Positions 17,676 to 26,810 of a stretch of DNA of 64,000 bases are shown here, in pieces. Positions within the stretch are counted from its first letter, which is position 1, and each line of letters starts with the position of its first letter. The position numbers and the translations under genes are program-made. Source of the DNA: UBA4951 sp963616935. Lineage in GTDB: Bacteria > Bacillota_I > Bacilli_A > RFN20 > CAG-826. Location: assembly GCA_963616935.1 (NCBI GenBank), contig CAVEMS010000001.1, forward strand, positions 1 through 64,000, given 5' to 3'. The notes under the pieces were generated by a model. That model was not told the origin of the DNA and made no database searches. It saw nothing but the letters and a program-made list of their open reading frames with translations.

Positions 17676-19537
17676 TTTTCGATAAATACCATTTTTTTAA
17701 GATTGCCGTCGTATATTTCAATTCTCGCCCCATCGTTCTTGATTATGCCATCGGTGAACGCCAATTGCGATTGCCCGTCTGTCGGACCTTCAAAATCGGA
17801 GAAGATTATCTTCGTTAAGGAAATGGTGTAGGTGAATGTCCATTTGACTTTTTGATCTTCGACGATGTTTTTATCATCATCGTATGGGGCGTAATAGACG
17901 TATCCCGTGCCATCGCTATTGCAGGTGAAGTCGGTATAGAAATAGCCGTATTCCATTTCTTTGTCTTCGTCACCGATGACTCTTGTTTTGGCGTCATAGG
18001 TGTGGGAAGTAAGATACGCTTTATTGTCTTCGGTCGGGTCTTTCTTGACGGCGTATGTGATGGCTTGCGAGAGAGTTCCGTCGGAGGAGGTCAAAACGAT
18101 CGAGACGCTGTCAGCTTCTTTTTGCGGTGTGACGGTCAAGACTTTATCTTTCTTGGTGACGGTTATCACATCTTCGTCTGAGACGGTATAGGTGTAGCCT
18201 TGCTCCGCCACGGAAGGAAGGGTGCCCACATTAAACGTATACGTTTGCCCTAAATAGAGAGTGTCGTCATCTAGATAGTTGCTGCTTTCAATGATCATGA
18301 AGCTCTTCGGAGCCGCGCCAATTATCGTCACCGGGACTTTGATCGTCTTATAGCTATATTGGTTATTTCCGGTCTTAGCGAGGTATTTGAAGGTCAAATC
18401 GGCGGACCCTTTGTCATTCACTTCGAAATATGATCCGTTCGCTTTGACGACCGATTGTTTGCTCGAACGGTATGGGGTCAACGTTACGTCAAGCGCGGTG
18501 CTTGGCGAATAGGCTTTCGCGGCAGCGCTAATGTAATTGGTTTCTTGAGAGATTAGCGAAGGATCTTCGATTTCGTATCCCTTTCCTGGCACGCCAGAGG
18601 AATAAAGCTGGACTTCGGTCACATCGCTAAGGAAATAATCATCGACGTTGATATCGCTAGTTATAACGCTTCTATCGCCGTAAGTGATGGTCGCTTCTTG
18701 CGTTATCTCCGATATGTAAGCATTGCTATCGTCGCTATCGCTATCCGCTTTATCGACCAACTTATAACTATAGGTATAGGAGGTAAGGCGATTGTCTTTG
18801 ACGTAGAAGGTGGCATTTACGGTGTTGGTGTTCGTATCGCCTAAATCGCCAGGTTCGGTATAGACGCCGGTATAGGTGTATTTCGCCGATCCGTTCTCTT
18901 CCGTCATATAGAAATAGGCGTCGTCTTGAGCGCTAAAAGAAGGGACATTGACGACTTGGGCCAATAAAGTGTCATGAAGATAGCCGATGGCTTGCGCGCC
19001 GGTCGCGACGTTGCAATTTTCGCTAAGAATGTAGTCGGAAGAGAATCCTTTTTCCGTTGCATCATCTTCCGTGTCGAAGACGTAGTAAATGGTCATGGAA
19101 TCATCTTTCAATGCGTTTGAAGCGTAATCCGTCACCATATAAACACGTTCGTAAACCGAGCTTTTCGTGTTATCGATTATCGTGTCCGTTTTCTTTAGTC
19201 GGCGTCTTTTGAAGGTGTCTGAAGCGGTAATGGAACCGTTTCTTTTGTGGGTTATGCTTCCTTCGCTCGCGCTTGAATGATCGCTACCGATGGTAAACGT
19301 CTCCTCGGTTTCCGTTATGTCATCGTTCTTTCTTTCGGACGACTTGACGTTGACCGATACGGCGTTATTGGTCTCTTCGTTATTAAGGGTTTCGAGAAAC
19401 TCCATCACGCTTACGAGGGTGTTTTTCGATTCGTCGCCCGAATTGTTTGCGCTTGAATTGGCTTCACCGCAGGAAAAAAGGGCGGATGAGAGAGATAATG
19501 CGCTTAGGATCAATAAGGTTTTCTTATAATTTTTCAT
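17672..19537 (-). CDS. Large surface lipoprotein with Ig-like domain, 621 aa
   Basis: The signal peptide ends with the lipobox ALFSC, followed by an Asn/Ser spacer. A long N-terminal domain is unrecognised. An Ig-like region lies at about residues 410-500 (LYLGQTYTFNVGTLPSVAEQ), and the C-terminal portion holds DGTGYVYYAPY and TYTISLTKIIF. These elements correspond in order to the lipoprotein at 14.1 kb, pointing to paralogy by duplication. It is the first gene of a two-gene unit with the 263-aa lipoprotein. Confidence 0.75.
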   Translation of the reverse strand: MKNYKKTLLILSALSLSSALFSCGEANSSANNSGDESKNTLVSVMEFLETLNNEETNNAVSVNVKSSERKNDDITETEETFTIGSDHSSASEGSITHKRNGSITASDTFKRRRLKKTDTIIDNTKSSVYERVYMVTDYASNALKDDSMTIYYVFDTEDDATEKGFSSDYILSENCNVATGAQAIGYLHDTLLAQVVNVPSFSAQDDAYFYMTEENGSAKYTYTGVYTEPGDLGDTNTNTVNATFYVKDNRLTSYTYSYKLVDKADSDSDDSNAYISEITQEATITYGDRSVITSDINVDDYFLSDVTEVQLYSSGVPGKGYEIEDPSLISQETNYISAAAKAYSPSTALDVTLTPYRSSKQSVVKANGSYFEVNDKGSADLTFKYLAKTGNNQYSYKTIKVPVTIIGAAPKSFMIIESSNYLDDDTLYLGQTYTFNVGTLPSVAEQGYTYTVSDEDVITVTKKDKVLTVTPQKEADSVSIVLTSSDGTLSQAITYAVKKDPTEDNKAYLTSHTYDAKTRVIGDEDKEMEYGYFYTDFTCNSDGTGYVYYAPYDDDKNIVEDQKVKWTFTYTISLTKIIFSDFEGPTDGQSQLAFTDGIIKNDGARIEIYDGNLKKMVFIEK

Positions 19538-19601
19538 CTTTTTTGCCTCAGTTGACTACTCTAGCTAAAAACCTAGCAAAGTCACGAGATATTTTGCTCT
19601 T

Positions 19602-19615
19602 TTTGCTATAGCAAA
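19602..19615. promoter_or_regulatory. 14-bp perfect palindrome in a divergent promoter region
   Basis: TTTGCTATAGCAAA lies between the start of the 621-aa lipoprotein (minus) and the HipA-like gene (plus). It is flanked by GCTCTT and AAGAGC, which extend the dyad. It could be an operator for the lipoprotein genes, but no regulator is assigned. Confidence 0.45.
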
Positions 19616-19664
19616 GGAAGAGCGAATTGAAGGGGTTTGGATTAACATCGAATATGGCAATATG

Positions 19665-19700
19665 AGTTAACCTAAAAACACAAATTGAAAAATAGGTTAA
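19665..19700. repeat. 36-bp direct repeat, left copy, containing inverted arms and a -35 box
   Basis: The 36 bases are identical to 21019-21054. The arms AGTTAACCTA and TAGGTTAACT are perfect inverted repeats (the last two bases of the right arm lie just outside the copy) around an A-rich 18-base centre. TTGAAA at 19685-19690 inside the centre is a good -35 for the HipA-like gene, with TATCAT at 19708-19713 as -10 (17-base spacer). A protein that binds the arms would cover the promoter. Confidence 0.9.
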
Positions 19701-19713
19701 CTATTTGTATCAT
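19685..19713 (+). promoter_or_regulatory. Promoter of the HipA-like gene
   Basis: TTGAAA, 17 bases, TATCAT, with TG just before the -10. The ATG follows only 6 bases after the -10, so the transcript would begin at or next to the start codon. Confidence 0.7.
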
Positions 19714-19719
19714 AGCTTC

Positions 19720-21024
19720 ATGGATAGAGCGAAGAAGATCATCGAGGAACTTTCTGAACTGCCGAAAGGCTATATCAGCAAGAAGAAAATAAAAGGGAAG
19801 ACGTATTTTTATTTGCAATATCCGGAAAATGGGAAGCTTCATAGTAAATATATTCCGTCATCCCAGGTTGATGGACTAATGGTCCTATTGTCCCAAAGAG
19901 AGGCGTTAGAGAAAGAACTTAGGGACATTAGAGATAGCGGTTCCTCTCTTTCAAAGCCTTCTGACAGAGCCAAGCGTTTCACCGGCTTTTTGATGGTGGG
20001 AGATAAGGTGGCAGCTAAATTTAAAGAAGGCATGATGACTTATATCGATGAAAACATTTGTCCTTTTTACGTCAAGCGGACAAAAAATATCGAGAGATTC
20101 TTGGAAAATAGATGTTTGGATCTCTCTCGCCCCAATGCCAGAGTCCTTTTGAAATTCATGGGGATATCAAACAAAAATAAAGCGTTCGTATCCTTGTATT
20201 CCTATGGGGCTTCCATAAGCGACAACTATTGGTTTAAACCCTCTGGCAGCAAGAAAAAATATGCGGATGTTTGTTTTGATAACGACCTTTATAGTGAAAT
20301 CGCCTTGAATGGCGGAATACCGGATTTTTTGAAATCCGGAAGCTTGTCTCCTGAGCTCACGAATATCGGCAGTTTCGAGAAATGCTGGAAACGCATGGAC
20401 GACGAATGGTGGATGATCAAAAAAGGGGATGAGGATCAAATATTCTCTGAATTGTTTTCCTCCAAACTTGCTTCTAAACTAGGGATAGATACGGCTGAAT
20501 ATGAATATTACGAAGGGAACATAAGGACTAAGAATTTCGCTTCCGAATATAATTTTGAGCCGATGTACTCGCTATGCGATGACGACGAGGATTATTCTCG
20601 CGTCTATAAGGCTTTGAAGGGTTTCGGGGACGATATCGCTGATTCCTATATCGCCCTTCTTTTCTTCGACTGCCTTGTCTATAACGTCGATAGACACAAT
20701 AACAACTACGGGCTGCTTAGGGACAAAAAGACTGGAAAAATCGTTTCGCTTGCGCCGAATTTCGATAACAACCTATCGTTGCTTGCCTATAACAAAACCC
20801 TTGATCAAGATACTAAACGAGATGGACTCATTAAGATTTTCGTGGATTTCATAAGAAAGAACCCTGATGCCTTGTCCGCGTTCAAGAGAGTGACTATCGA
20901 AAAAATAGACGCAAGCGATGTAGCGAACGTCATTTCGCAGATACCGATTGAAAGGGATGCGGACAAAATAACGAGATTCATCATCTCAAGATACGAATAT
21001 TTGATTGGCATTAAGAACAGTTAA
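19720..21024 (+). CDS. HipA-like Ser/Thr kinase, 434 aa
   Basis: The C-terminal two thirds has the HipA/CtkA kinase layout: a lysine in WWMIKKGDED, the catalytic loop NVDRHNNNYGLLRD and the metal-binding APNFDNNLSL. The N-terminal 90 residues (LPKGYISKKKIKGKTYFYLQ) are basic and of unknown function, unlike the usual HipA N-subdomain 1. HipA kinases phosphorylate cytoplasmic targets and cause growth arrest, normally held in check by a HipB HTH protein. No HipB gene is adjacent. The start at 19720 is chosen over TTG at 19705 because of the promoter position. The gene is bounded by perfect 36-bp repeats, and its stop codon lies inside the right copy. Confidence 0.75.
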   Translation: MDRAKKIIEELSELPKGYISKKKIKGKTYFYLQYPENGKLHSKYIPSSQVDGLMVLLSQREALEKELRDIRDSGSSLSKPSDRAKRFTGFLMVGDKVAAKFKEGMMTYIDENICPFYVKRTKNIERFLENRCLDLSRPNARVLLKFMGISNKNKAFVSLYSYGASISDNYWFKPSGSKKKYADVCFDNDLYSEIALNGGIPDFLKSGSLSPELTNIGSFEKCWKRMDDEWWMIKKGDEDQIFSELFSSKLASKLGIDTAEYEYYEGNIRTKNFASEYNFEPMYSLCDDDEDYSRVYKALKGFGDDIADSYIALLFFDCLVYNVDRHNNNYGLLRDKKTGKIVSLAPNFDNNLSLLAYNKTLDQDTKRDGLIKIFVDFIRKNPDALSAFKRVTIEKIDASDVANVISQIPIERDADKITRFIISRYEYLIGIKNS

Positions 21025-21054
21025 CCTAAAAACACAAATTGAAAAATAGGTTAA
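21019..21054. repeat. 36-bp direct repeat, right copy, overlapping the stop of the HipA-like gene
   Basis: Identical over 36 bases to 19665-19700. The stop codon TAA (21022-21024) is part of the left inverted arm. No -10 box follows at the right distance, so this copy is not a promoter. Recombination between the copies would remove 1,354 bases with the whole kinase gene and leave one copy. Confidence 0.9.
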
Positions 21055-21079
21055 TTGTCCTTTTGAATTTTTTGAACGC

Positions 21080-23005
21080 TTAGAAATTCTTGATGAAGCG
21101 AATGGTTATTGATGAATCGCTTTGCGAAAGAACTTCGAAAACGTAGTTGTTGATGCTGTCGTCGTTCCAGGTTAAGCCATTGGGGAAAAGCTTTTGATAA
21201 GCGTAGTTCGAATAGCATGAAGAGCCGCATCCATATGCGGATGTTCCAAATAAAACTGTTTGAACGCCCATCTCGCTTAAGCCGTTCTTTCCTTGGAACG
21301 TCTGGCTTTTCGACGCGGGAATTGCAGTGATTTCGCGATATTTCGAATTGCCTAACAAGGTTCCGTTATTGACGTAATAGCTATATGATGCCGTATTCGA
21401 GGTCAAAGTAAACGATGGGGAAGAGGTTAAGATACTCTCGCCATCGATCGTCTCGATTCTCTCTTCATTTGACAATGTGTCGGTGTAGGATACGGATGAG
21501 TGATCGATTTCGCCTTCCTCATTAACTACCGAACCTTCGAAGGAGATCATGCGGTTATCGATATGCATCACTTGGAGACCGCTTCTGGAATAATATCCGC
21601 GATTGCCGAAGCCGGAATAATTGTATTCGCCATAGCCTTCGCTATCTTGCTTATTGACCCCGGTTGGAGTGATGTAGGAAAGCATCAGGTATTCATCGTA
21701 TGGAGTGCCGTTAAATGGATCGGTGTTCGTGTTTCTTAGGATTATGCAATCGCCGGTGTCGGTGAAGGAACTCAAGGTGATTTTGAAATCCGACGAAGTG
21801 CCGTCTATGACCTTTGGGGTGACCCAGCCTAAAAGGTACTTGCTATAGGCCGTATGATCTCCGATGTTCCTATCCATCATATCGGCGCAGCCGGCGGGGG
21901 TGCTATTCCCATCGTAGTCGTAATAATCGTTGAGACCGAGCATGTGACCGGTTTCGTGAACGAGGGTATGAGCATCGATGCTATCTTGGTAATAGGTAGT
22001 CTCGATTTGCGAATATAGCGACCAGAAGTAACGGTTCATTTTCGGGTTTTCGATATCTGGATTTACATCCATCGTCGTCGTGAAGCACCACCAAAGGTTT
22101 TGGGTCGCCGAGGTCATGTCTCTCGTTGTTTTGTAGATTATCTCGATGCCATCCATATACCCATCGCCGTCGGTGTCGTAATCGCTTGGGTTGAGATTGT
22201 CTCTTTTGATGATGCTATTAACGACGCTAGAAGCAATCGAATTGACGTTTAGGCTGCCGTTTAAATATTCATTCTCCACGTTGATGCACGACATGTTGTA
22301 TTGATACGGCTCGACGACTTTTCCTTGGAAGTTGAGTTTGCCATACGAGCTTTTCTTATAATAGGAAGTCAAGGATTCCCAAGATGTTTCGTCGGCCTCT
22401 CCGAAATAGGCCTTTTCGATTTTGCTTAGTTCCTTCTTCGTGTATTGCGTTTCCGTATCGAGGAAGGTCAAAGGGATGACCAAAAGGTTAGGGGAGCCGA
22501 TCGATGCGGTCTTTCCCTTGCCGAGGCTACCGATGTTATCGAAATTCTTGATGGAGGTCTTTTTGACTTCCTCGTCAGATAGGGTGTGATATCCGTTTCC
22601 TTCGCTTCCCTCTATCGTCTGGCTCTTCTTGACGATGAAGTTTCCTTTTAACGATTCGTTTGTGTTCATGTCGGCCGCTTTAAGTTCGAAAGTGTATGAT
22701 CCGGCCGATAGTTTTGCTCCGGCATCGTAGGTGCTCTTGCCAGATTTGATGGTATAGGTCATTTTCTTGGAATACTTTCTGCCGTTCATATATAGAACGG
22801 GATTAGTGCCATCATAGAAGGTCGTTCCTTCCCTAAGGACCGTGTTAGCGAGCTCAAGCCGGAAGGATCCGCTCTTATAGGTATTAGGAGTGATGACGAA
22901 AATGCCATCATCTATTTGATCGCTTGAGGAATTTCCATCTGAGCAGCCGAAAAGAGAAACAAACGGCAGCAAGGATAATACGAAGAGGATCTTTCTTTTG
23001 TTCAT
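21080..23005 (-). CDS. M6-family zinc metalloprotease lipoprotein, 641 aa
   Basis: The signal peptide ends in the lipobox FGC, then a Ser-rich spacer. The zinc site HETGHMLGLNDYYDY matches the M6 (immune inhibitor A-type) HExxHxxGxxD pattern, followed by ADMMDRNIGDH and LGWVTP, the Met-turn region of the clan. A calcium-binding-like loop, DTDGDGYMDG, stands about 70 residues before the zinc site. Anchored outside the membrane, it would cut external proteins. It is the last gene of the minus-strand run that starts with oppA and its upstream lipoprotein. Confidence 0.9.
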   Translation of the reverse strand: MNKRKILFVLSLLPFVSLFGCSDGNSSSDQIDDGIFVITPNTYKSGSFRLELANTVLREGTTFYDGTNPVLYMNGRKYSKKMTYTIKSGKSTYDAGAKLSAGSYTFELKAADMNTNESLKGNFIVKKSQTIEGSEGNGYHTLSDEEVKKTSIKNFDNIGSLGKGKTASIGSPNLLVIPLTFLDTETQYTKKELSKIEKAYFGEADETSWESLTSYYKKSSYGKLNFQGKVVEPYQYNMSCINVENEYLNGSLNVNSIASSVVNSIIKRDNLNPSDYDTDGDGYMDGIEIIYKTTRDMTSATQNLWWCFTTTMDVNPDIENPKMNRYFWSLYSQIETTYYQDSIDAHTLVHETGHMLGLNDYYDYDGNSTPAGCADMMDRNIGDHTAYSKYLLGWVTPKVIDGTSSDFKITLSSFTDTGDCIILRNTNTDPFNGTPYDEYLMLSYITPTGVNKQDSEGYGEYNYSGFGNRGYYSRSGLQVMHIDNRMISFEGSVVNEEGEIDHSSVSYTDTLSNEERIETIDGESILTSSPSFTLTSNTASYSYYVNNGTLLGNSKYREITAIPASKSQTFQGKNGLSEMGVQTVLFGTSAYGCGSSCYSNYAYQKLFPNGLTWNDDSINNYVFEVLSQSDSSITIRFIKNF

Positions 23006-23018
23006 ATCTTTAGAAATT

Positions 23019-23050
23019 TAAAGCCTTCCAAACGAATAGAAGGCTTTTTT
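23019..23050 (-). terminator. Hairpin terminator between the two M6 protease genes
   Basis: AGCCTTC and GAAGGCT pair around 10 bases, with T-rich sequence on both sides. Reading on the minus strand it lies just after the 588-aa protease gene, so it may end most transcripts there and reduce expression of the next protease gene. It could also act on plus-strand transcription. Confidence 0.7.
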
Positions 23051-23068
23051 GCAATGATTTTTCGATTT

Positions 23069-24835
23069 TTATATCAAACTGATGCGCACGGTCGCGACGG
23101 CCCCATAATCCGCATCCTTTTTGATATCCATGACACGGAGGTTATAGTTGATCGTCATCGTTTCGTCGATTGTTTGTTCTTGGTTGAGTTTGCTGGCGTT
23201 GGTGATCTTCTTGGCTTTGTTCCAAAGATTGGTTTGGCTTGGCATAAACGCGGAAGCAATCTTCTTTCCGTTTTTGTCCTTGAGATTGAACTTGGAATTC
23301 CTTTGGAACAAGGAGGAGTTGGACGCTTTGTAGGTCGAGCTGTTTTGAGCGTATTGTCCGCTATCCCAAGATGCTTCGATTATGGCAAGTTGGCTATAGC
23401 TATTTTTGACGCCTTTATCGGTCGTCCAGAAGTCGCCGCTTTTATAACGTCCGAATTTGCTGTTGTCATTGCGGAGGTCGATGGCTTTTTGTCCGACTTC
23501 ATCAGGCGTCGAGAAGACTTCCTCTTTGGAATAGTCATCCGTGCTTCCGACGGCTCTGGCGTCGACGTGCCATATGCGGATGCCGTCTTCCGTGAACCCG
23601 CCTTCGAGCGGATAGTCCTTCTCGCATAAGCCGTGTGGGCCGACTAATTCGACCATAAAGTATTCGTCGAACGCGGTGTCGTTGTAATTGGGGCTCGCTA
23701 AGACCAAGCAATCGCCGCTTGAGGAGGCTAGACGCAATGTGATATCGGCCACTTTGCCACCTTCCAAATCGCTTTCTCTAATGACCCAAGGATTGACCCA
23801 GCCATAGGCGAACTTGCTATAGCTATTGTGATCGCCGATGTTTTGGTCCATGTAATCGATTCCGCCAGCGGGGCTCCACTCTTTGTTGTAGTCGTAATAG
23901 TCATCGAGCCCTAAGGTGTGGCCAGTTTCGTGGATGAAGGTTCTTGATTCATAGCCGTTAGATCCTTCGCTCATGAAATTGGTACTCGCCCATGCCAACG
24001 TCTTGACGTTTGGAGCTTCGCCTTCTTTCGCCGGGGCGTTGGTGGTGTAGGTGACATAAGCCCACCAGAAAGAGGTGTCCCCTGAAGTGTATGGGTAGGC
24101 GTAGACGTTCCAGATCAAGTCGATATAGCCGTCATCGTCGCTATCGAATTCGTCTATCGGAGAAGCATCTGTTCCGAGTGCGCCATGTCCGTCTTTGGCA
24201 TATTCCTTGATATACCATGTGCGGACTCTTTCGGCGGCTTCGACGCCAGCGCTGACGTTCGCGGAGCTTTGGTAGGATTTAGCCGTTTCTCCGAAATCGA
24301 TCCATGTCGGGATCATCACGACATCAAAAGCGCCTTTCCCGTATGAACTTCTTTGGTAGAATTCCTGAACGGAGATGTTACCTCCGACAGCCGCCGTTTC
24401 TTCGGCCGTGCCGGTGAAGGTGATCTTGATTTGATTCAATAGTTTATCGTCTGCGTTTATTGTGTCGTTTTTGTCGGTCGAATCCTTCGTGAACTTGATT
24501 GGCGCGACTAAAAGCTTTTGTTTTTTGTTGTTCGTCGGGTAGCTATTGACGTGCGGATCGCCGGCATTTTCGTATAATTTCGCTCTCGTTAGTTTTTGCG
24601 TGGTTTTATTCGCATCGAGGAATTCGGTCGCACCTTTTGGAAAATCGTCGTTCGTCAAATCGGCAACGACGGAACCCTTCGATGAAGAACTGCTAGAAGA
24701 TGAGGTGACGCTAGAGGGGTTATCGCTAGAAGATGGGGTGCTACTAGATGATTTGGTTCCTTCGTCGCCGCATGCGGCAAGCAACATAGCCGCCCCGAAG
24801 GCGGATAATAATGCGATTTTTCTGATGTTTTTCAT
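23069..24835 (-). CDS. M6-family zinc metalloprotease lipoprotein, 588 aa
   Basis: The lipobox LLAAC is followed by a tract of Ser, Asp and Pro that serves as a wall spacer. The zinc site is HETGHTLGLDDYYDY, with IDYMDQNIGDH and GWVNPW downstream. EFDSDDDGYID is the calcium-like loop before the zinc site. It is a paralogue of the proteases at 21.1 and 38.2 kb. It starts 23 bases after the small membrane protein gene of the opp run, so it is probably cotranscribed with the peptide transporter. Confidence 0.9.
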   Translation of the reverse strand: MKNIRKIALLSAFGAAMLLAACGDEGTKSSSSTPSSSDNPSSVTSSSSSSSSKGSVVADLTNDDFPKGATEFLDANKTTQKLTRAKLYENAGDPHVNSYPTNNKKQKLLVAPIKFTKDSTDKNDTINADDKLLNQIKITFTGTAEETAAVGGNISVQEFYQRSSYGKGAFDVVMIPTWIDFGETAKSYQSSANVSAGVEAAERVRTWYIKEYAKDGHGALGTDASPIDEFDSDDDGYIDLIWNVYAYPYTSGDTSFWWAYVTYTTNAPAKEGEAPNVKTLAWASTNFMSEGSNGYESRTFIHETGHTLGLDDYYDYNKEWSPAGGIDYMDQNIGDHNSYSKFAYGWVNPWVIRESDLEGGKVADITLRLASSSGDCLVLASPNYNDTAFDEYFMVELVGPHGLCEKDYPLEGGFTEDGIRIWHVDARAVGSTDDYSKEEVFSTPDEVGQKAIDLRNDNSKFGRYKSGDFWTTDKGVKNSYSQLAIIEASWDSGQYAQNSSTYKASNSSLFQRNSKFNLKDKNGKKIASAFMPSQTNLWNKAKKITNASKLNQEQTIDETMTINYNLRVMDIKKDADYGAVATVRISLI

Positions 24836-24858
24836 ATCTTCTCCTTTTTTATAATTGC

Positions 24859-25311
24859 TTATTTTGTCTTATAGACAACGTAGAGGATAATTCCTGCGCA
24901 TATAAATATCATTGAAACGAATAGAATTGCAAGGATTGGTTTTCGATTTTCGCTGTCTTTGAGGACCTTGTAGTCGTAATAAGTGAGGGGGAATCCAGTT
25001 TTACGGTAATTCGGACGGAAAACGGTGTAGATGATCGTCTTCATGGAATAGGCCAAAAAATCGAATGCGCCTTTCGTCGATAGGAATTGAAGCAAGAAGA
25101 AAAGGGCCATCAATATCCCCGACAAAGCGACGGCGTCGACGCTGATGGCTAATGGGTCGATTCGATAACCGGAACCGCTTTGACCGAAGAATTCGATTAG
25201 CCCGATCATGGCTCCGAGCGCTATGGAAACGGCAAGCGAAATAATCGCGGAAATCCAAAAAGCCTTGGTGAAAAAGGGTTCTTTTTTGTTATTCCCCTCT
25301 TTTTCCGCCAT
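24859..25311 (-). CDS. Small membrane protein of the opp operon, 150 aa
   Basis: Three clear hydrophobic segments are visible (about residues 14-38, 50-72 and 122-145) with a basic loop between the second and third. I recognise no family. The start codon overlaps the oppF stop by one base (TAATG), so it is translated together with the transporter ATPase. An accessory role for the transporter or the following proteases is inference from position only. Confidence 0.7.
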   Translation of the reverse strand: MAEKEGNNKKEPFFTKAFWISAIISLAVSIALGAMIGLIEFFGQSGSGYRIDPLAISVDAVALSGILMALFFLLQFLSTKGAFDFLAYSMKTIIYTVFRPNYRKTGFPLTYYDYKVLKDSENRKPILAILFVSMIFICAGIILYVVYKTK

Positions 25312-26810
25312 TATTTCTTTAACTCTTCCAAGTATCTGGCGGCCTCTTCGTCATTGGCTCTTACGAAATGGCCTTTGGTTATTTCTCTGAAGGTCGGTTG
25401 TTGCACCGAATAGTCGTGTTCCTTAGTCGGATTATAGATGATTCTTTGGCGGCTCGATTCAATGATCGGGTCAGGGCAAGGCACGGCGGAGAGCAAGCTC
25501 TTCGTGTATGGGTGAAGAGGGTGGGCGAAAAGCTCGTCGCTTGTCGCAAGTTCGACGAGGTTGCCGTAATACATGACGGCGATGCGGTCGCAGAAATATT
25601 TGACGACGCTTAGGTTATGGGCGATGAATATGATCGTTAATCCCAAAGTGTTTCTCAAATCGTTGAGAAGATTGATGACCTGAGCTTGAACGGAAACGTC
25701 GAGGGCGCTTACTGGCTCATCGGCGACGATCAACTCCGGATTCATGATGACGGCGCGGGCGATGCCGATGCGCTGACGCTGGCCACCGGAGAATTCATGA
25801 GGGTATCTATTCGCGTGCTCTGGGACAAGTCCGACAAGTTGAAGGACCCTTGAGACTTCTTCGTTGATGAACTTCTTATCGTGGCAACCTTGGATGATCA
25901 AACCTTCGGCGATGATGTTTCTAACCGTCATCCTAGGATTCAAGGAAGCAATCGGGTCTTGGAAGATCATCTGTATTTTGTTGGCCAAATTGGCGTGTTT
26001 CGCTTTGTGAAGCTCTTCTTTGTATTTGCCATATAAGGCGAGTTCATCTTCGCTTAGCGATTCGGCGCTTGTGGCGTTCACTTTTTCTAAAAGGTCCTTG
26101 TATTTCTCGTTGACCTTTGTGACTTCCATCGCGGCGATGTTCTTGTTGTAGTTTTTGTCGTCGCGCTTGGCGGAAACTATCTTGTCGCGTTGGACGTCGA
26201 CGATGTTCTTTGCCCTTTCGGTCTTTTGTTTTATTTCTTCCTCTATTGGGGCAAGTTTTTGAACGTATGTCTCGTTAAGGGCTTTCTTCCCTTCATAGTC
26301 ATAGATGGTGCTAGGATCGCCTAAAAGCTCTTTATTCGCTTGGGAGAAGGAGATGCGCTCGCCATAGGTCATGGAATATTCGGTGGTGTAGGCTTTGATG
26401 ATCTGCCTTTTTCTTTCACCGAGTTCTTTTAGATCCTTTTTGAGGCGGAGATTGGTGAATTTTATCTCTTTCTCGTTCCATCTAGTCCCGGCGGAGATGC
26501 GGATTCCCTCAAGCCAGATGTCGCCGCTTGTGATCTTATAGAGCTTCATGATGTCGCGACCGGTTGTGGTTTTGCCACATCCCGATTCGCCGACTAGTCC
26601 AAAGACCTCGCCTTTATAGACGCTAAAAGAGACGTCATGGACCGCTTTAAGGTATTTGGAAGGGCCGCTTCCCCCGGCAAAACGGAAATATTGCTTAAGG
26701 TGACGGACTTCCAAAAGGGTAGAGGCGTTCTCGTAGTCGAATTTCTTTTGGAATTCCTTACGCTTGGAAGGAGAATCCTTTTTCAAGGCATTAGTCTTTC
26801 TTTCGGCCAT
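25311..26810 (-). CDS. oppF: Oligopeptide ABC transporter ATPase OppF with large insertion, 499 aa
   Basis: Walker A GESGCGKT is at residues 74-81, the Q-loop FQDP at about 283-286, the signature SGGQRQR at 341-347 and Walker B IVADEP near 361. The C-terminal HPYTKSLLSAVPCPDP is the Opp/Dpp-type tail. In normal OppF about 50 residues separate Walker A from the Q-loop. Here there are about 200, so some 150 highly charged helical residues are inserted (roughly 105-275). Its start overlaps oppD by 20 bases. Confidence 0.92.
   Translation of the reverse strand: MAERKTNALKKDSPSKRKEFQKKFDYENASTLLEVRHLKQYFRFAGGSGPSKYLKAVHDVSFSVYKGEVFGLVGESGCGKTTTGRDIMKLYKITSGDIWLEGIRISAGTRWNEKEIKFTNLRLKKDLKELGERKRQIIKAYTTEYSMTYGERISFSQANKELLGDPSTIYDYEGKKALNETYVQKLAPIEEEIKQKTERAKNIVDVQRDKIVSAKRDDKNYNKNIAAMEVTKVNEKYKDLLEKVNATSAESLSEDELALYGKYKEELHKAKHANLANKIQMIFQDPIASLNPRMTVRNIIAEGLIIQGCHDKKFINEEVSRVLQLVGLVPEHANRYPHEFSGGQRQRIGIARAVIMNPELIVADEPVSALDVSVQAQVINLLNDLRNTLGLTIIFIAHNLSVVKYFCDRIAVMYYGNLVELATSDELFAHPLHPYTKSLLSAVPCPDPIIESSRQRIIYNPTKEHDYSVQQPTFREITKGHFVRANDEEAARYLEELKK

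Noticed and set aside
19720..21024. Complete HipBA toxin-antitoxin module
   Set aside because: No HTH gene of HipB type is adjacent on either side, so only a HipA-like kinase can be claimed.
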